DNA of 64,000 bases from Epiperipatus broadwayi (Eukaryota > Onychophora > Udeonychophora > Euonychophora > Peripatidae), in contig JAQFVV010000018.1 in NCBI GenBank assembly GCA_028023455.1, positions 11,366,771 to 11,430,770 of the forward strand, in the 5' to 3' direction. How positions within the stretch are numbered: position 1 is the stretch's first letter; each line of letters starts with the position of its first letter. Below are positions 52,653 to 63,981 of the stretch, piece after piece. Made by a program: the position numbers and the translations under genes. The notes beneath the pieces were generated by a model that was not told the origin of the DNA, did not search any database, and saw nothing but the letters and a program-made list of their open reading frames with translations.

Positions 52653-53341
52653 TTTTTCTGAAGGTTTGTGATGATGGTGTTCTAGCTGTATTTTTATAAT
52701 GGACTATTTCCATCATATAATATGTGTGTTGAATGTTAATTTTAGTTAAATATTCCAAATGCGTTCAACTGTTAGTAATATCACAGCAAACAGGTTAGTA
52801 TATGCACCAACTGTTAGTAATATCACAGCAAACAAATGTTAATAATATCACAGCTAACAGGTTAGTATATGCACAACGTTTCGAGAGGTATTTTTCTCCC
52901 CTCTTCTTCAGGTGTTGCTGGCCTGACCAGTGACAGTACTAGCATGGGATTCGAACCTGGGTCCTTAGATTCTTGATTATTGAAGTTTAAGGTAACGGGC
53001 TCAGTTGGTTAGAGCGTTACCTTAAACTTCAATAATCAAAAATCTAAGGACCCAGGTTCGAATTCCATGCTACTACTGTCACTGGTCAGGCCAGCAACAC
53101 CTGAAGAAGAGGGGACAAAAATACCTCTCAAAACATTGTGCATATACTAACCTGTTTGCTGTGATATTACTAACAGTTAGTGCATATACTAACCTGTTTG
53201 CTGTGATATTACTAATAGTTGGTGCATATAGTAACCTGTTTGCTTTGATATTACTAACAGTTGAATGCATTTGGAATATTTAACTAAAATTAACATTCAA
53301 CACACATATTAGATGATGGAAATAGTCAAATATAAAAATAC
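52653..53341. mobile_element. Hairpin SINE (inverted dimer), copy 2, with 15-bp target duplication
   Basis: AGATATACCAGAGTG flanks the insertion on both sides (52638-52652 and 53342-53356), splitting the LINE. Outer arms start TGGACTATTTCCATCAT near 52701 and end with the complement near 53327. Within each arm a ~40 bp unit (ACTGTTAGTAATATCAC, then AGCAAACAGGTTAGTATATG) is repeated about three times. Nearer the centre come CTTCTTCAGGTGTTGCTGG and its complement. The centre (52930-53075) has box-B-like GGTTCGAATTCC on the plus strand and GGATTCGAACC facing it, and box-A-like GGCTCAGTTGGTTAGAGCG at 52998-53016. Two head-to-head tRNA-derived SINE units are the simplest reading. A related copy is at 17772-18175. 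Confidence 0.8.
52995..53075 (+). other. tRNA-like region with box A and box B
   Basis: GGCTCAGTTGGTTAGAGCG followed ~35 bases later by CAGGTTCGAATTCC is a good internal pol III promoter, as in a tRNA. It is embedded in the hairpin SINE. The intervening part does not give a convincing tRNA fold or an assured anticodon, so I call it a SINE head, not a functional tRNA gene. Confidence 0.6.
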
Positions 53342-53860
53342 AGATATACCAGAGTGGTTTCATTTTCTCCAAAACTTTTTACAACAGCTTTACAAGAAGT
53401 ATTTTATGAATTAAAATGGGAATATAAATAAATGGAGATTATTTAAATCATTTAGATTTTGCAGATGATGTGACTGTTTTTGCAAATAATGCAAGGGAAC
53501 TTTAGGAAATGATGCAAGAGTTATCAGATGAAAGTAGGACTAAAAATTGATAATCATGAATTAGAAGAAGTTAATATTATAAGTATTTTGAACAGATTAT
53601 TAATATAGATGGAAACAATGGATAAAATTAATCATAGGATTAAATTTGGATGGAGTCTTTATGAAAAGAAACATTTTAAATAAATGTATTCCCAGTTCTT
53701 ATTTATGGATCTGAGTCTTGGACACTTAACAGAAGAACAATTTAGACTTCAACCATTCAACAAAGTTCAAAAAGATGTATGTTACGGGTAACAAGGTAAT
53801 CTAGATAGTAAATACTACATCATATAAAATGGATAATAAAAAAAAAAATTGGCATATTGA

Positions 53861-55130
53861 TGGACAGTGATGTGATGTATTGTGGCTTCTCTTTTCTCAG
53901 AGTCAGGAATCTCTCAGCCACTATGCCCAGAGAAACCTTATATCTATTAGCCACCTTACCTTCCATTTCCTAAGTTTTTCCCATATTCTTCTCTATCTTG
54001 CTCCATCCCATTTCCTCAACATAATTTTTGTCAACTCTAGCCTTTATATCTGAATTTCCTCTATCTTTTTCCAAATACAGCATCAAAACCAAGAACCCAC
54101 TTTCGGTATAATCACTTTGTTTAAATTTATTCTCCCACAAACTTCATTATGTGTACTCTTTCTATTTGTAGGCATTTACATTCAATTAACAGATGCCTAA
54201 TATTTTCTATGTGTTCCTTATACAACTTGCAGACTAAATCACCCATATTTTTCCATTTATGTATATATTCCCTTGTTGCTAATGATCCTGTTCGAGCCTT
54301 AAACAGTAAACTACTTCCTATGCTATTATCATAAATTAACTTGCATCCAATATTGTTTATTTCTATATAATTTTTTTTTACTCTCTATATTAGTTCTCCA
54401 TCTCTCCAACATACTATTTTTTATTAATGCATCTATTCTTCTATCCCATTTCTCACACTATAACAATTCTCCTAACACAATCACCCTCCCCCCTTTTGTA
54501 TAAGTATACTGTCATAAAGTCTTTATCCAAATCTTCTGCATACTGTACTACTTTTCTCACCCATCTTGTTGCCTGTTCTTTACTCATAACCCAATTAAAT
54601 ACTATTTTGGCTATCGAACATTTTCATTTTGCATCTCTCATATAAAAATTTGACCATCCCATTTTTCCTTGAATTGCCTCCTTTGTCGTCCACACATTTG
54701 TATCTAATCTAAGTCTTTCTACTTATCTTAGTACTTTTTCTAAGTAATCTGACATCTCCTTACTAACACATAATGCATCATTACCATAAGATAATCCTGC
54801 TACTGCCACTCCCTTCTATACAAGTTTAGCTATGTCATATTTATTATATAAAAACACTGTTAATTTCTTTATCAGTCCCTTTCTTTTCTTCACTTCATTT
54901 ATCAATTTTTTCTCCCATTTATCCAAGCAATTTCTCTGATTACTTAAGACGATTCCCAAATAGTTATACATATTCACCACATTTAACTTTATATCCCCAG
55001 TAAAAATTTTTTGTCTTCTCTTTCCCCATCATTTATCATCATAACTTTTGATTTCCCTAAACTTAATCCTAATCTCTTTACACACCCATGCGCATGTCTT
55101 CAGCATAGTAGGCTCCTCAGCATGCCCTCT
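53861..55130 (-). pseudogene. Decayed 3' end of a second LINE (reverse transcriptase C-terminal part)
   Basis: Read on the minus strand, the sequence begins near 55115 with RT-like KRLGLSLGKSKVMMIND, followed by YNYLGIVLSNQ (54950), a KEMSDYLEKVLR...RLDTNVWTTKEAIQG-KMGW segment (54750-54640), SKEQATRWVRKVVQYAEDL (54590-54530), and a knuckle-like block with LVCKLYKEHIEN-RHLLIEC (54235-54170). This is the order expected for the end of RT plus the C-terminal zinc region of a non-LTR element. Several stops and frame changes make it inactive, and the 5' part is missing, as usual for truncated LINE copies. It abuts the plus-strand LINE tail to tail. The clade was not determined. Confidence 0.65.
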
Positions 55131-55327
55131 TTTAATCCTCGGTTTAACAATACATAAGTTGACATCCCTATGTTACTTGTTTAGTATTCACTGTAGTGGT
55201 AACATTGTATTAGCATTTCTAGAAAAAGTGTCAATTTTTCTTAACACTACTGCTGTGCAAAATGTAAGTACTTTTTATGTTTTAAATTAAGATTGTCTAT
55301 TTCTTTTGCATTTTAGTATCCATTAAA

Positions 55328-57160
55328 ATGAGTAATAAAGCAAAAAAAATCGAAGACCTCATTTTCATGGAAAATGGGAACTTGATTACTTTTTTACTAT
55401 GATGAATGATAAATGTCGCTTAATAGTTGTTAGTAAAAAGAGTAATCTGGAAAGACATTTTTTAACTTTAAATAAAAAATATCAAAGAGATTATCCACAA
55501 AATAGTGATTGAGAAAAAATAAAATTACGGATCTTAAGGCTCAGTAAAATGTTTTTAAGAAACCCATGTTGAAATCACATGCAGTAACTATTGCATCATT
55601 CAAAGTAAGTCATATTTAGCAAAAAAATGTAAACCATTTTCTGACTGGGAATTGATAAAACAAACACGCTCTTGGAAATGTCAGATTCACTTTTTAGTGA
55701 TTTTAAAAATAAGATTGAAATTATTGTTGCAATTAAAGATCTACAATTGTCTTAAAATACTGTGATGCAACAAATTGAAAAAATGAGTGAAAATATAAGA
55801 GAACAGTTATATAATAACATTAATAATGTTCTTGTTTTCCTCTTCAATGCGAGAATCAACAGATATACATGACACAGCACAATTACTTATTTTTATTCAT
55901 ATGGTTTTTAAAGATTATACTATATATCTAATGAAGAATTGTTGGGTATGAATTTTTTGGAAGAAAGGACTAGAGGTGTAGATATATTCAACTCTTTTTA
56001 AAACGTCCTCATTAATATGAAACTACCACTTTTTAAGTTAGTTTCGATAATAACAGATGGAGCAGGAGCAATGATATGCTGCATAAATGGGTTTATGTCA
56101 AAATGATGATGAATTCCCAAGTTTTTTGAGCTACCACTGCATAATTTACCAATAAGTGTTAGTCAGCAAAAATTTAAAAGGAGGTTGTCTTGCTAACAGC
56201 TTGAAATTGTTATTGATATTGTCTAAGTGTTGATTGGTTTTTAATGAAAAGAAATAATGGACATAGAATTCTAATTGTTAATTCCATTCGAAGGAGTTCC
56301 CTCAAACAGCATCTCTTCCAATTGCAACTTGATGAAGGACAGCCAGAATTATTATTACAAACCCATATAAGGTGGCTAAGTAGAAGAAAATTTCTGAAAC
56401 AATTTCATGATTTATTAACAGAATAAAAAAAATTCTCTAAGAGTAAGATCAAGAATGTGAAAATTTAAATAATGAAACTTGGCTCAGGGATTTAGCATTT
56501 TTTACAGATTTTACATCGAAATCAAATAATTGCAAGAAAAAAACGACAATAATTGAAATGATCAGTAGCATTAATGCATACAAAACAAAATTTATTATGC
56601 TAATAGAATATATTCAATAAAACAATTTGAATCACTTTCCAAATATGTCGATGACCTACAGAATTGTAACTATAACATTGAAAAATACTTTAGAAAAATT
56701 AAAAAGTTGATTGAAGACTTTGAAATCACATTTCATGATTTTGCAAAAGTTAAAGTTATTATGCAGTATCTGTCTTTTATTTTAAAAAGCATTTAAATGT
56801 AAAATATTCGCCACAAAAATTTCTGACACATTTAATATTGGAAAAAACACATTAGAAAATGAAATTGTAACTCTACAAACTGAACTAACCTTATAAGCCA
56901 GAGAACTTGAAGATTTTTTGAAATATGTCAATCGAGAAAAGTATCCCAATATCACACCAAATGTAGCAAATATAATAATATAGCTACACTTGTTTTGGAT
57001 CTAAATATTTATATGAATTGGCTTTTTCATATTTAAAGTTCACAAAGACTAAACATCATTCCTTACTTAATGATTCACATATTGAAGATTCATTATGTTT
57101 GTCAGGATACATCCCAAATTATGAATGCTTGCCAATTAATAACAATAAAATAAAATTTAA
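55328..57160 (+). pseudogene. Decayed hAT transposase gene (ZBED5/SCAND3/GTF2IRD2-like)
   Basis: Starting at ATG 55328 (MSNKAKKIEDL), blocks of a hAT transposase follow in order, in shifting frames with many stops: a worn BED-finger region (DYFFTMMNDKCR...SNLERHF, 55387-55465); ELLGMNFLEERTRGVDIFNSF (in two parts, 55938-56000); the DDE-region SIITDGAGAMI (56048-56080); HIRWLSRRKFLKQFHDLL (56364-56420); YVDDLQNCNYNIEKYF (56645-56692); REKYPNI (56933-56952); and the C-terminal dimerisation block FSYLKFTKTKHHSLLNDSH-IEDSLCL (57024-57102). A likely intron with GTAAGTA-type donor (55264) and TTTGCATTTTAG acceptor (55303-55315) precedes the start. The gene cannot make a functional transposase. Terminal repeats were not identified. 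Confidence 0.85.
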
Positions 57161-57240
57161 TCTGTATTTTTTCTGTGGTTACTTTTCAAGACAGTATGCT
57201 CTACTTGGAGCAGACACAATCCATTAACCAATGTAGTAAA

Positions 57241-58496
57241 GAAAATATCAATAAGTTTCATATTATTCATAAAAAATCAAACACATCAAAATAATAAAAT
57301 ATGTTTGTAAATATGAAAATAATACATTTTATTTAGAAAACAAACCTGAAAATAATATATTTAGCACATAAAAAATGATTGAAAAACAAATATTTTCATT
57401 AAGTAAGATGAATGCAAGTATTTCATAAGAAATTAAATTAGTAATAGTGACTTGCTGATTTCTTCCTGAATGTTTGCATTGGTGACTTATTGAAAATATT
57501 TAGTTTTCAATCATTGTTTGTTTACTAAATATATTTCCAGATTATCAAAGCATATATTATTTGTGTGTTTTTTACTTTGTCTGCATTTAAGCCATTTGTT
57601 GTCATTGCTAATACAATTTTTCACAAGAATGTTTGAAATTTAACACATTTATTGAAAACATTTGTCTTTTAATCACTGTTTGCTAAATATATTATTTTTA
57701 TGTTGTTTTTTTTTCTAAATAAATTATCTTCATATTTTCAAACATTTTTCAGTTATTGATTTTTTACAAAAAAATGTGAAACATATGGATCAGCCTTTTC
57801 TTTGTTATACAGGTATATATGTAGATAGAACATTGGAATGAAGCTTCTAAGGAAAAAAGAATCAATTTCATTAGCAAATTCAACACACATCTGAAAAGAA
57901 TAATGAATAAGATCAAAGTAAAGTTTATCAAGGAATATTAATGTAGATGTTATAACAATCATTAAAGACAATGAAAAAACACTCAAATCAACTATTAGAG
58001 GTGCTAAACATGGTCAAGCTAAAAACAATTATATTTGCTTGAGAAAGAGAATATGAAGAAAGAAATCAAAATTAATTTAATGCATAATATTTTATATACT
58101 TGGATGAATTAATTATGATCTAATCTGCTAGGGCACAATAAAGTGTCTACAAACAAAGACATCAGATTACAAAACAAATTATATAAATAGTTATGGAATA
58201 TGAGTTATGACAAAATGCTCATTGACAATAATATTGACATTTGAAAATATATGCTATAGAAGAAATGTACAAAAAAATGAATTGGAGAGAAATTTTATCA
58301 AAAAATGCTATAAAAAGGAAATCACAATTGTCTGGATATATATATATACTGAATAAATATGAACCAGAAATTAAAAACTTAATTTTTGGTATTATGTAAG
58401 ATACAAACAAATGGATCACAATCCACAGAAAATAAACACGACATTAATGAATAAGTTTGGAATTAATTTGCATTGTATCAGTCTTTTTGCAAGGAT
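57241..58496. other. Noncoding sequence with local near-repeats
   Basis: Two similar stretches (about 57462-57540 and 57630-57700) share ATTGAAAA-ATTT-G-TTT-AATCA and GTTTGCTAAATATAT-type pieces, a weak tandem duplication. Otherwise no gene or bounded element was recognised. Confidence 0.45.
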
Positions 58497-58700
58497 GGGT
58501 CCCATGATATATAGTGATTAGTGCACCCATGTGCCATGAGCTGGGATTCAAGTCTGGTATGGGTGAATCTTGAAAATGTTTTCAGATTGCAAGGAGACAG
58601 TATTTTCCTTTAAAATATTTCACTCGTAACTAATCCAGTTGTCATTCAGTTATTTGTTGTAAATGGGTATCTAGATATATTAGCTAGAGTAAAAATTTCA
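58497..58700 (+). mobile_element. tRNA-derived SINE
   Basis: The head reads GGGTCCCATGATATATAGTG then ATTAGTGC (box A like) and, ~30 bases on, GGGATTCAAGTCT (box B like, 58543-58555). A tail follows with AAATGGGTATCTAGATATATTAG, interrupted relative to the SINE at 37277-37480 (AAATGGGTATTTAACTAG). The two are probably the same family. The 3' end is approximate. Confidence 0.6.
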
Positions 58701-60330
58701 CATTAATCTTGGTTAGTCAGATGAGGATAATCCATTGATAGAAATAACAAAATACTGTCTTCACCAATAGTAGAAAAACAGTCATATTCATATAGGCACA
58801 GCTCATATTTTTTTACCTTCTATATAAGATTGTTTAATCCATGATTTCTGATAATGGTAAATCCACTCATAATTACTTGACTTTTGGCCAGCCATGTACT
58901 GCATTAAAATAAAAGTAATATTTTGATAAACTATTGATATTATGAATGTACTATGTAACATCCTTTGCCAATAGCAGGTTAGCATCCAGCAAACTGATGA
59001 TTTTTGCAGATAATTGATTAATCAGCAACATAACTTTAAACCCTATTTTAAAAACTTATTCCAAATACTTTTCTTTTTTACCATGACATTATCCATGATT
59101 TCATTAACATCTTGAAATTTTCTTACTATTTGTAAATACTTATCATTTGAAATTATTACAGCTTTTTTTTTTATACATACTATTTCAGTAAAAACTCTTA
59201 GACAACAATGATAGATCAAAGATCTTTAATTTTGCATATTTAATTTCACAAATCTGTTCTGTCATTTTTTTTGATTAATAAAAAAAATGTGTCATTTTTT
59301 CTGGAAGATTAATCTTTGAAGCAAATTATTTACCAGTAAATTCATCAATTCATCTGCTCCAACTTCATCTTATCTACTTTCCTGAGATCAAAAGTGGGTC
59401 ATATAATTTTTTATAATTTTGTTTTACACAACATTTTTATAATTTAATAATCTTTATCAATGTTCAAAAGATTTTAAAAATGGATAAATCTAACATATAG
59501 AAAAATATTTTAGCCTAGTAAGAAAAAATTGTAATATTCTATATCATTGCTAGTGGTGATTCTTCATTTCAGCTGTCATGTAAGTAATTTTTTTTATCTT
59601 CATAGTGAGTGAATTTACTATTATTTCTTTACAATTTGCTTTACTTATTGAATTCTTGGTTTTGCCAGTTTATTTTATATACAAATTTTCCTATCATTAA
59701 ATTCTGCTTTGAGTGTTAGCTATCTTCAATATTTTACAATTATTAGACATATCTTAATGATATAATGATTCATGTCCTACATGGATTAATGCAGTGATAG
59801 AATGTCAAATTCTAGATAACAGATAAAATGCATTAAGAGAATGGTAAACCAACATCAGTAGTAGATTAAAAAACTTAACATACTCATATATATCACTTAT
59901 TTATAAAGTATTTAAGTTTAAAAAAATATTAAGAAAGTTACTATTTCATGTAAACTTTAACAAAGTATATTTTTTCTTCTTTCTTCTTCCAGTTCCATAT
60001 TTGTATTTTAGATTACTGTGACAATATTCAATTTGGCATCCAAATATTGTAAATGACTTTATGAAGTGATTTACTGACACTAATTAAATAATAAAAAAAT
60101 TCATTAATAAATCTTTATAATAAAAGTATGCTTCTGGGAACACTCTATTTAAATTTTTCCATTTCCAGATTCAAAATCAGTTTAAAAGTTAAAATAAAAT
60201 GATAAGAAGTCAAAATAATTGACTGATAAGAAAGATTAATAATTTTTAATATAGTAAAAATTTAGATAAAGAAAGCATCAATCATTAAAATATATCCTTT
60301 ATTAAGCTCAATATCTGTTTAACAAATATA
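58701..60330. other. Noncoding sequence, including likely 3' UTR of the minus-strand gene
   Basis: No recognisable coding sequence. The part just below 60331 should hold the 3' UTR of the acidic-tail gene; an AATAAA on the minus strand lies at 60298-60303, with others further down. Confidence 0.45.
60298..60303 (-). terminator. Candidate polyadenylation signal
   Basis: AATAAA on the minus strand, about 28 bases past the stop codon of the acidic-tail gene. It is close to the stop, so a more distal signal may be the one used. Confidence 0.3.
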
Positions 60331-60434
60331 TTAAAATTTTGATTCAGATACTTCTTTTTCTTCTTCACTGGCATCATCATCTTCCTCTTCATCGCCTTCT
60401 TCATCATCATCATCTTTATCAACATAAGAATAAT
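60331..60434 (-). CDS. Last coding exon of an unrecognised gene: very acidic C-terminus
   Basis: The exon starts after a strong acceptor (pyrimidine run then AAATGTAG, 60435-60436) and ends at TAA 60331-60333. It encodes about 34 residues, nearly all acidic after DYSYVD: runs of D and E interrupted by G, S and K, ending VSESKF. It joins in phase to the exon at 60511-60609 (split GAT codon), across a 76 bp intron with a GTATTA donor. Such acidic tails are found on many chaperone, ER and nuclear proteins and on some membrane proteins, so the tail does not identify the family. Codon use (mixed GAT/GAC, GAA/GAG) and precise splice sites argue that this is real coding sequence and not a simple triplet repeat. 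Confidence 0.75.
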
Positions 60435-60510
60435 CTACATTTAAAAAAAGTTGTATTAAAATTTTTTGAGTAGATACATTTTAAATTTTCATCCATTTTA
60501 TTTATAATAC

Positions 60511-60609
60511 CTTGATAGGATGCATATCCTATAGCTCCCTCACCATAATCATCATCATAGTCATCATCCTCATCACGATGTACTTGACGACCAAATTCAT
60601 GTCGACGAG
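60511..60609 (-). CDS. Penultimate exon of the acidic-tail gene
   Basis: The 99 bp exon lies between an acceptor (TTCTGTTTTAG) and a donor (CAAG|GTATTA), both phase 1, and encodes RRHEFGRQVHRDEDDDYDD then DYGEGAIGYASYQ. The start is basic and the middle acidic with tyrosines, as in a cytosolic or lumenal tail after a membrane segment; that placement is an inference. I do not recognise the family. Upstream it needs an exon ending in a single base of a split codon. The hydrophobic exon at 62189-62307 ends on a codon boundary, so at least one exon between them is missing from this annotation, or they belong to different genes. Confidence 0.75.
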
Positions 60610-61749
60610 CTAAAACAGAAAATAAGTTTAAATTGCATTTTAAAAAAGGGATGGTAAATATATTGATGTACATTGAAACAAGAAATATGATTTACTAATC
60701 AAATTACTATGATAGAAATAGTATTGACTTTATTAAGTTTAATACAATTAAATTAATGAACAATTTAAATTCTTGGGCAATACTTTCCACAATATATGAT
60801 GTATAAATGGTTTTAATCATAGTATTAACATAATATCTGATTTCTGAAGAAAAGTAACTAAAGTGAGTTCTTATTTTTGATTTGTAGTAAATTGCAAGTT
60901 AAATTCCACAATAATTTTCAGAAATGTGTATGAAAATATTTCATTATAGACTTGGCATCTCTATATATATGATAGTTCTTTTTTTTAAAAAAAAAAAAAC
61001 AACTAACAAAACAAAAAATAGTTTTATTTAGGCATACTAAACATACAACTGCTACATCAATTGACATTATATGTATATAAGTGTAAGCTTATAGAATTGA
61101 ACAAAATTAATATGCTAGTCGTATTAGTCCTGTATTTTTGAAATTAATGCTTACTGAGAAGATCCATGTATTATGAATTAGAGAGGGGGGGGTGTAAAAA
61201 TGAATGCATGTAATTTGTTGTGATCTTCACAATAGGAATATTTAGAGCCAAGATGTTATTTTAAACCCATTAGTTTTTGATGTGAATGCTATAAATGTTA
61301 TAGAAATGGTGATGTCATAAGCATATAAAATGGATAATGGATGTCTAGAAGCAAGTTATATATTTGGACAAATCATTTTTTATATTTTTATGAGCTACTT
61401 CACATAATGATTGGCAGAAAAATCTTGTCACAACAGATAGGTGTTTTTTTTAAATTGTGAAATATGGTATTAAAACTATGATGATTCAGAAAGTCATCTC
61501 ATAGCACATTGTATTTCGGATAATATTATCAATTTCAATGTACACATTGAGTAGTCTCCAAGAAATTGAGATTTTTTTCTCATGAGGTAAGGCTTAATGT
61601 TTCTAAACACCTTCAGACAATGCAAGCAGTTCTTGAAGCAAATAAGAGTTCTCACACTATATTTATGAAAATATTGCCAGTGTTCTCATTATTTTATTAA
61701 ATATCTGTATATTTAAATGCAAGTGTATTGAAATATAAGAAATTTAGAT

Positions 61750-62027
61750 GTAATTAAAGGAGATTTGAACACAGACTTTTAGGTTCTTTTCAGCTATCAA
61801 TTAAATTTTGAAGATTTTTTATCTTAATATAAACTGAGCACTGATTATATATGTGTGGGAGATGATGATCTTGGACTATTGTGATGAATGCTGGTTCAGC
61901 ACGAAATACCTATATTGGAGATCATTTATCTTTTTCACATATATGTGGTCATGTGTACTGATTATTTAAGATAGAGTGAATAGCTGAAGGGAGTTTGAAA
62001 GTCTGTGTTCAAATACCCCTTAATTAA
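61750..62027. repeat. Inverted-repeat element, family X copy 2
   Basis: The ends (61750-61780 and 61996-62027) are imperfect inverted repeats: TTTGAACACAGACTTT against GAAAGTCTGTGTTCAAA, plus outer TAATTAA. The interior matches 43939-44232 (GTGTGGGAGATGATGATCTT, AGCACGAAATAC, CATATATGTGGTCATGTGT). It sits in the presumed intron between the hydrophobic exon and the acidic-tail exons. Confidence 0.65.
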
Positions 62028-62188
62028 ATATATGTATGTAAATATATGATGGAGCTAAGTAAGATGCAATATAAAATTACAATTAAAGCTCATGTTTCAA
62101 ACATATGATTGTAGATATTCAGGAAAAAAAGACAATTATTATAAATGTTTGCTAATATATATATTTATTATAACTGAAAAGCCCTTAC

Positions 62189-62307
62189 CCCATATTGTAA
62201 CAGTCTAAGTTCTTGATACAATACAAAGCTATTACCATACAATCCGATCACAGCCAGGTACACTGTGAAGGCTAATCGCAGAATTACTTGAAGGTACGTC
62301 AAGTTAC
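62189..62307 (-). CDS. Exon encoding a hydrophobic, probably membrane-spanning, segment
   Basis: The 119 bp exon is bounded by TTTATTTAG on the 5' side and a strong GTAAGG donor on the 3' side. Only one frame is open; it reads NLTYLQVILRLAFTVYLAV then IGLYGNSFVLYQELRLLQYG. A ~20-residue hydrophobic stretch (VILRLAFTVYLAVIGLYG) looks like a transmembrane helix, with N-L-T as a possible N-glycosylation site just before it. It joins in phase to the partial exon at 63982-64000. The gene family is not recognised. It may be the upstream part of the acidic-tail gene, but the phase does not fit direct joining. Confidence 0.6.
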
Positions 62308-63749
62308 CTAAATAAACTGTATTATTTTAATTAACCATAATTTTCCTTAATTACTGGATTTTAAAACGACATTCCCAAATCTTAATTTGTGATTAATAAC
62401 TATTCTTTTGATGACTATTTTTTAAAACTACACTATACCTTAATTTGCAATTTTATTTGTTTGAGACCCGATGGCCAACCACAGACAAGATGGTATAATC
62501 TATGAAATCGTCAATCATTACATAGTGAATATGGGCCATTAAACCAGATAGTAATAATTATAATCTTCTCCATAATATCATAAACAATAGCTCATCATAT
62601 ATTTGGGTTTAAAGTACAGAAATGCTATATAGGTAAATGCTTTGTAATGGAAGATAATATGAATTTTAAGTTATTTCTTCATTAACCCAAATATTAAATT
62701 AAATCAATAGCAATGAAACTCTTAGGGATAGGTAAGGCATCTGTTATAGTTTTAGAAAAATGGGTTCAATTGTTCTACTGGCTAGCAAATTTATTATTAA
62801 TTTAGATATTAATGTCGCAAGTATCAATAGAGGTAAAAGATTCTGGATAATACTCCAGAGTTGACAAAGCAAAGCAACAGTGATGCAGAAGGTAAATGGG
62901 ATTTTATTATATCTTATACATTACAAAATATCCAAGCATAAGCATTAAAATACTCTCTGGATGTTCCAGTAAACCTTGTATCATCATCATCAGGGACAAT
63001 AGGTGCTCTAATATTTATGGTTTATTTACTATGTTGGATTTCTGACTCTATACATGACTAATAGCAATGGTACAAATAAGTTAGTTTATCAAATTAACAT
63101 TTATTTACGACTCAATAAATATGAAAATAGTAATTTGTTAGCAATATTCATAATTTTACATAAAAGATAAATAACAAAATAACATCACATAATTGTTCAA
63201 TATGGACAATGTACATTAATTAGTTAAATAAATAAACAAAATAAAATAAAATACTATTATGTGTACTTATTTCTGTGCGTGGATATGTGCACGAGTCTCG
63301 GATAATACAATCTAAAATTTTATTACAAATGTATTGATTTTTATTCTTATGGTGATGAGAGAGATTCAAATTCAGGCAATGGCATCTCCAATAAATTAAA
63401 ATCAGAACCAATTGCACTTACACCAAAATTATAACAATGACAACAATTGAAATTGATAAATCTATAAAATTTGACTATAATGAGATATGAAATCAAAAGA
63501 AATTTAACTCCTGAGTTGGGTGACCATAATTCACTTAAAGCCTTTTTATGGCTGATGACAGATCACGTGCAACAAACATTAAGAGGAATGAAACAACGTA
63601 TCATAATGTATGAAGGCTTTACTCAAACATACATTTGTATAACAAGGACCAGTGATATACTTGTAGGTGCATCCATCCGCACAAAGAATAACAAGCAGTA
63701 AGTACCCTGTGAAATTTTTTAACCATCATCAGAACAACTAGCGTAATTG
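62308..63749. other. Presumed intron of the minus-strand gene
   Basis: Between the two upstream candidate exons. A plus-strand open frame of 76 codons (63471-63701) ends near a good donor-like GTAAGTAC (63699-63706) but has no recognised domain, so I do not call it a gene. Confidence 0.4.
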
Positions 63750-63920
63750 CAGAATGTTCAGCGGATTAACCACCAGCACTGAAACAAACTTAAAGAATAT
63801 ACAAAAAAACAATGGTAATGATTTTTCTGCGGATTAACCACCAACACAGAATAATATGAAAAATAAGATCAAATGGCAAACAATTATTCTGCGGATTAGA
63901 CCACCAACACAGAATAATAT
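63750..63920. repeat. Three-unit minisatellite of ~65 bp spacing
   Basis: A 27-28 bp core (TTCTGCGGATTAACCACCA, then ACACAGAA) occurs at 63757-63783, 63825-63851 and 63887-63914. Spacing is 68 and 62 bp, with AT-rich linkers. Each core begins TTCTG or TTCAG and ends with the complementary CAGAA or CTGAA, so each could form a small stem. It lies in the presumed intron between the exons at 62189-62307 and 63982-64000. Confidence 0.7.
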
Positions 63921-63981
63921 ATAGAATATAACAAAATTGCATATAATTATCCTATAACATTAATATAATATGAACACTTAC

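Larger units (their letters stand above)
49380..53860 (+). pseudogene. Decayed non-LTR retrotransposon (RTE-like LINE), with nested insertions
   Basis: Pieces of an endonuclease-reverse transcriptase can be read in order across frames. Near 49470-49510 is a worn copy of the endonuclease GDFNAKIG region, then GKFEYGKRN. At 49561-49640 follow MNSFF and a KWTW-like K-D-K block. At 52280-52400 is the RT palm segment (NYIPIHLLLVLYNIFIKII). At 52409-52460 is DHIQILKEIIERINEYEL, at 52505-52645 is an IYQNAIAMIRL segment, and at 53450-53490 is the catalytic FADDVTVFAN. Near 53697-53725 a YGSESWTL block follows. Stops and shifts are everywhere, so it is inactive. Two later insertions split it (50956-51317 and 52653-53341). 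The family is RTE-like by these motifs; the clade is an inference. Both ends are approximate. Confidence 0.75.

Noticed and set aside
52998-53075. A functional tRNA gene
   Set aside because: Box A and box B are good, but the sequence lacks a convincing acceptor stem and anticodon loop and is embedded in a hairpin SINE.
60361-60420. TCATCA/TCTTCC-rich stretch as a microsatellite
   Set aside because: On the minus strand it is in frame with exact splice sites and uses mixed codons for D and E; coding for an acidic tail explains it better.
63471-63701. Plus-strand exon ending at a donor-like GTAAGTAC
   Set aside because: No recognised domain, no matching partner exon on the plus strand, and it lies within the presumed intron of a minus-strand gene.
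63757-63914. CRISPR-like array
   Set aside because: Only three imperfect units with AT-rich linkers in a eukaryotic context; no associated genes.
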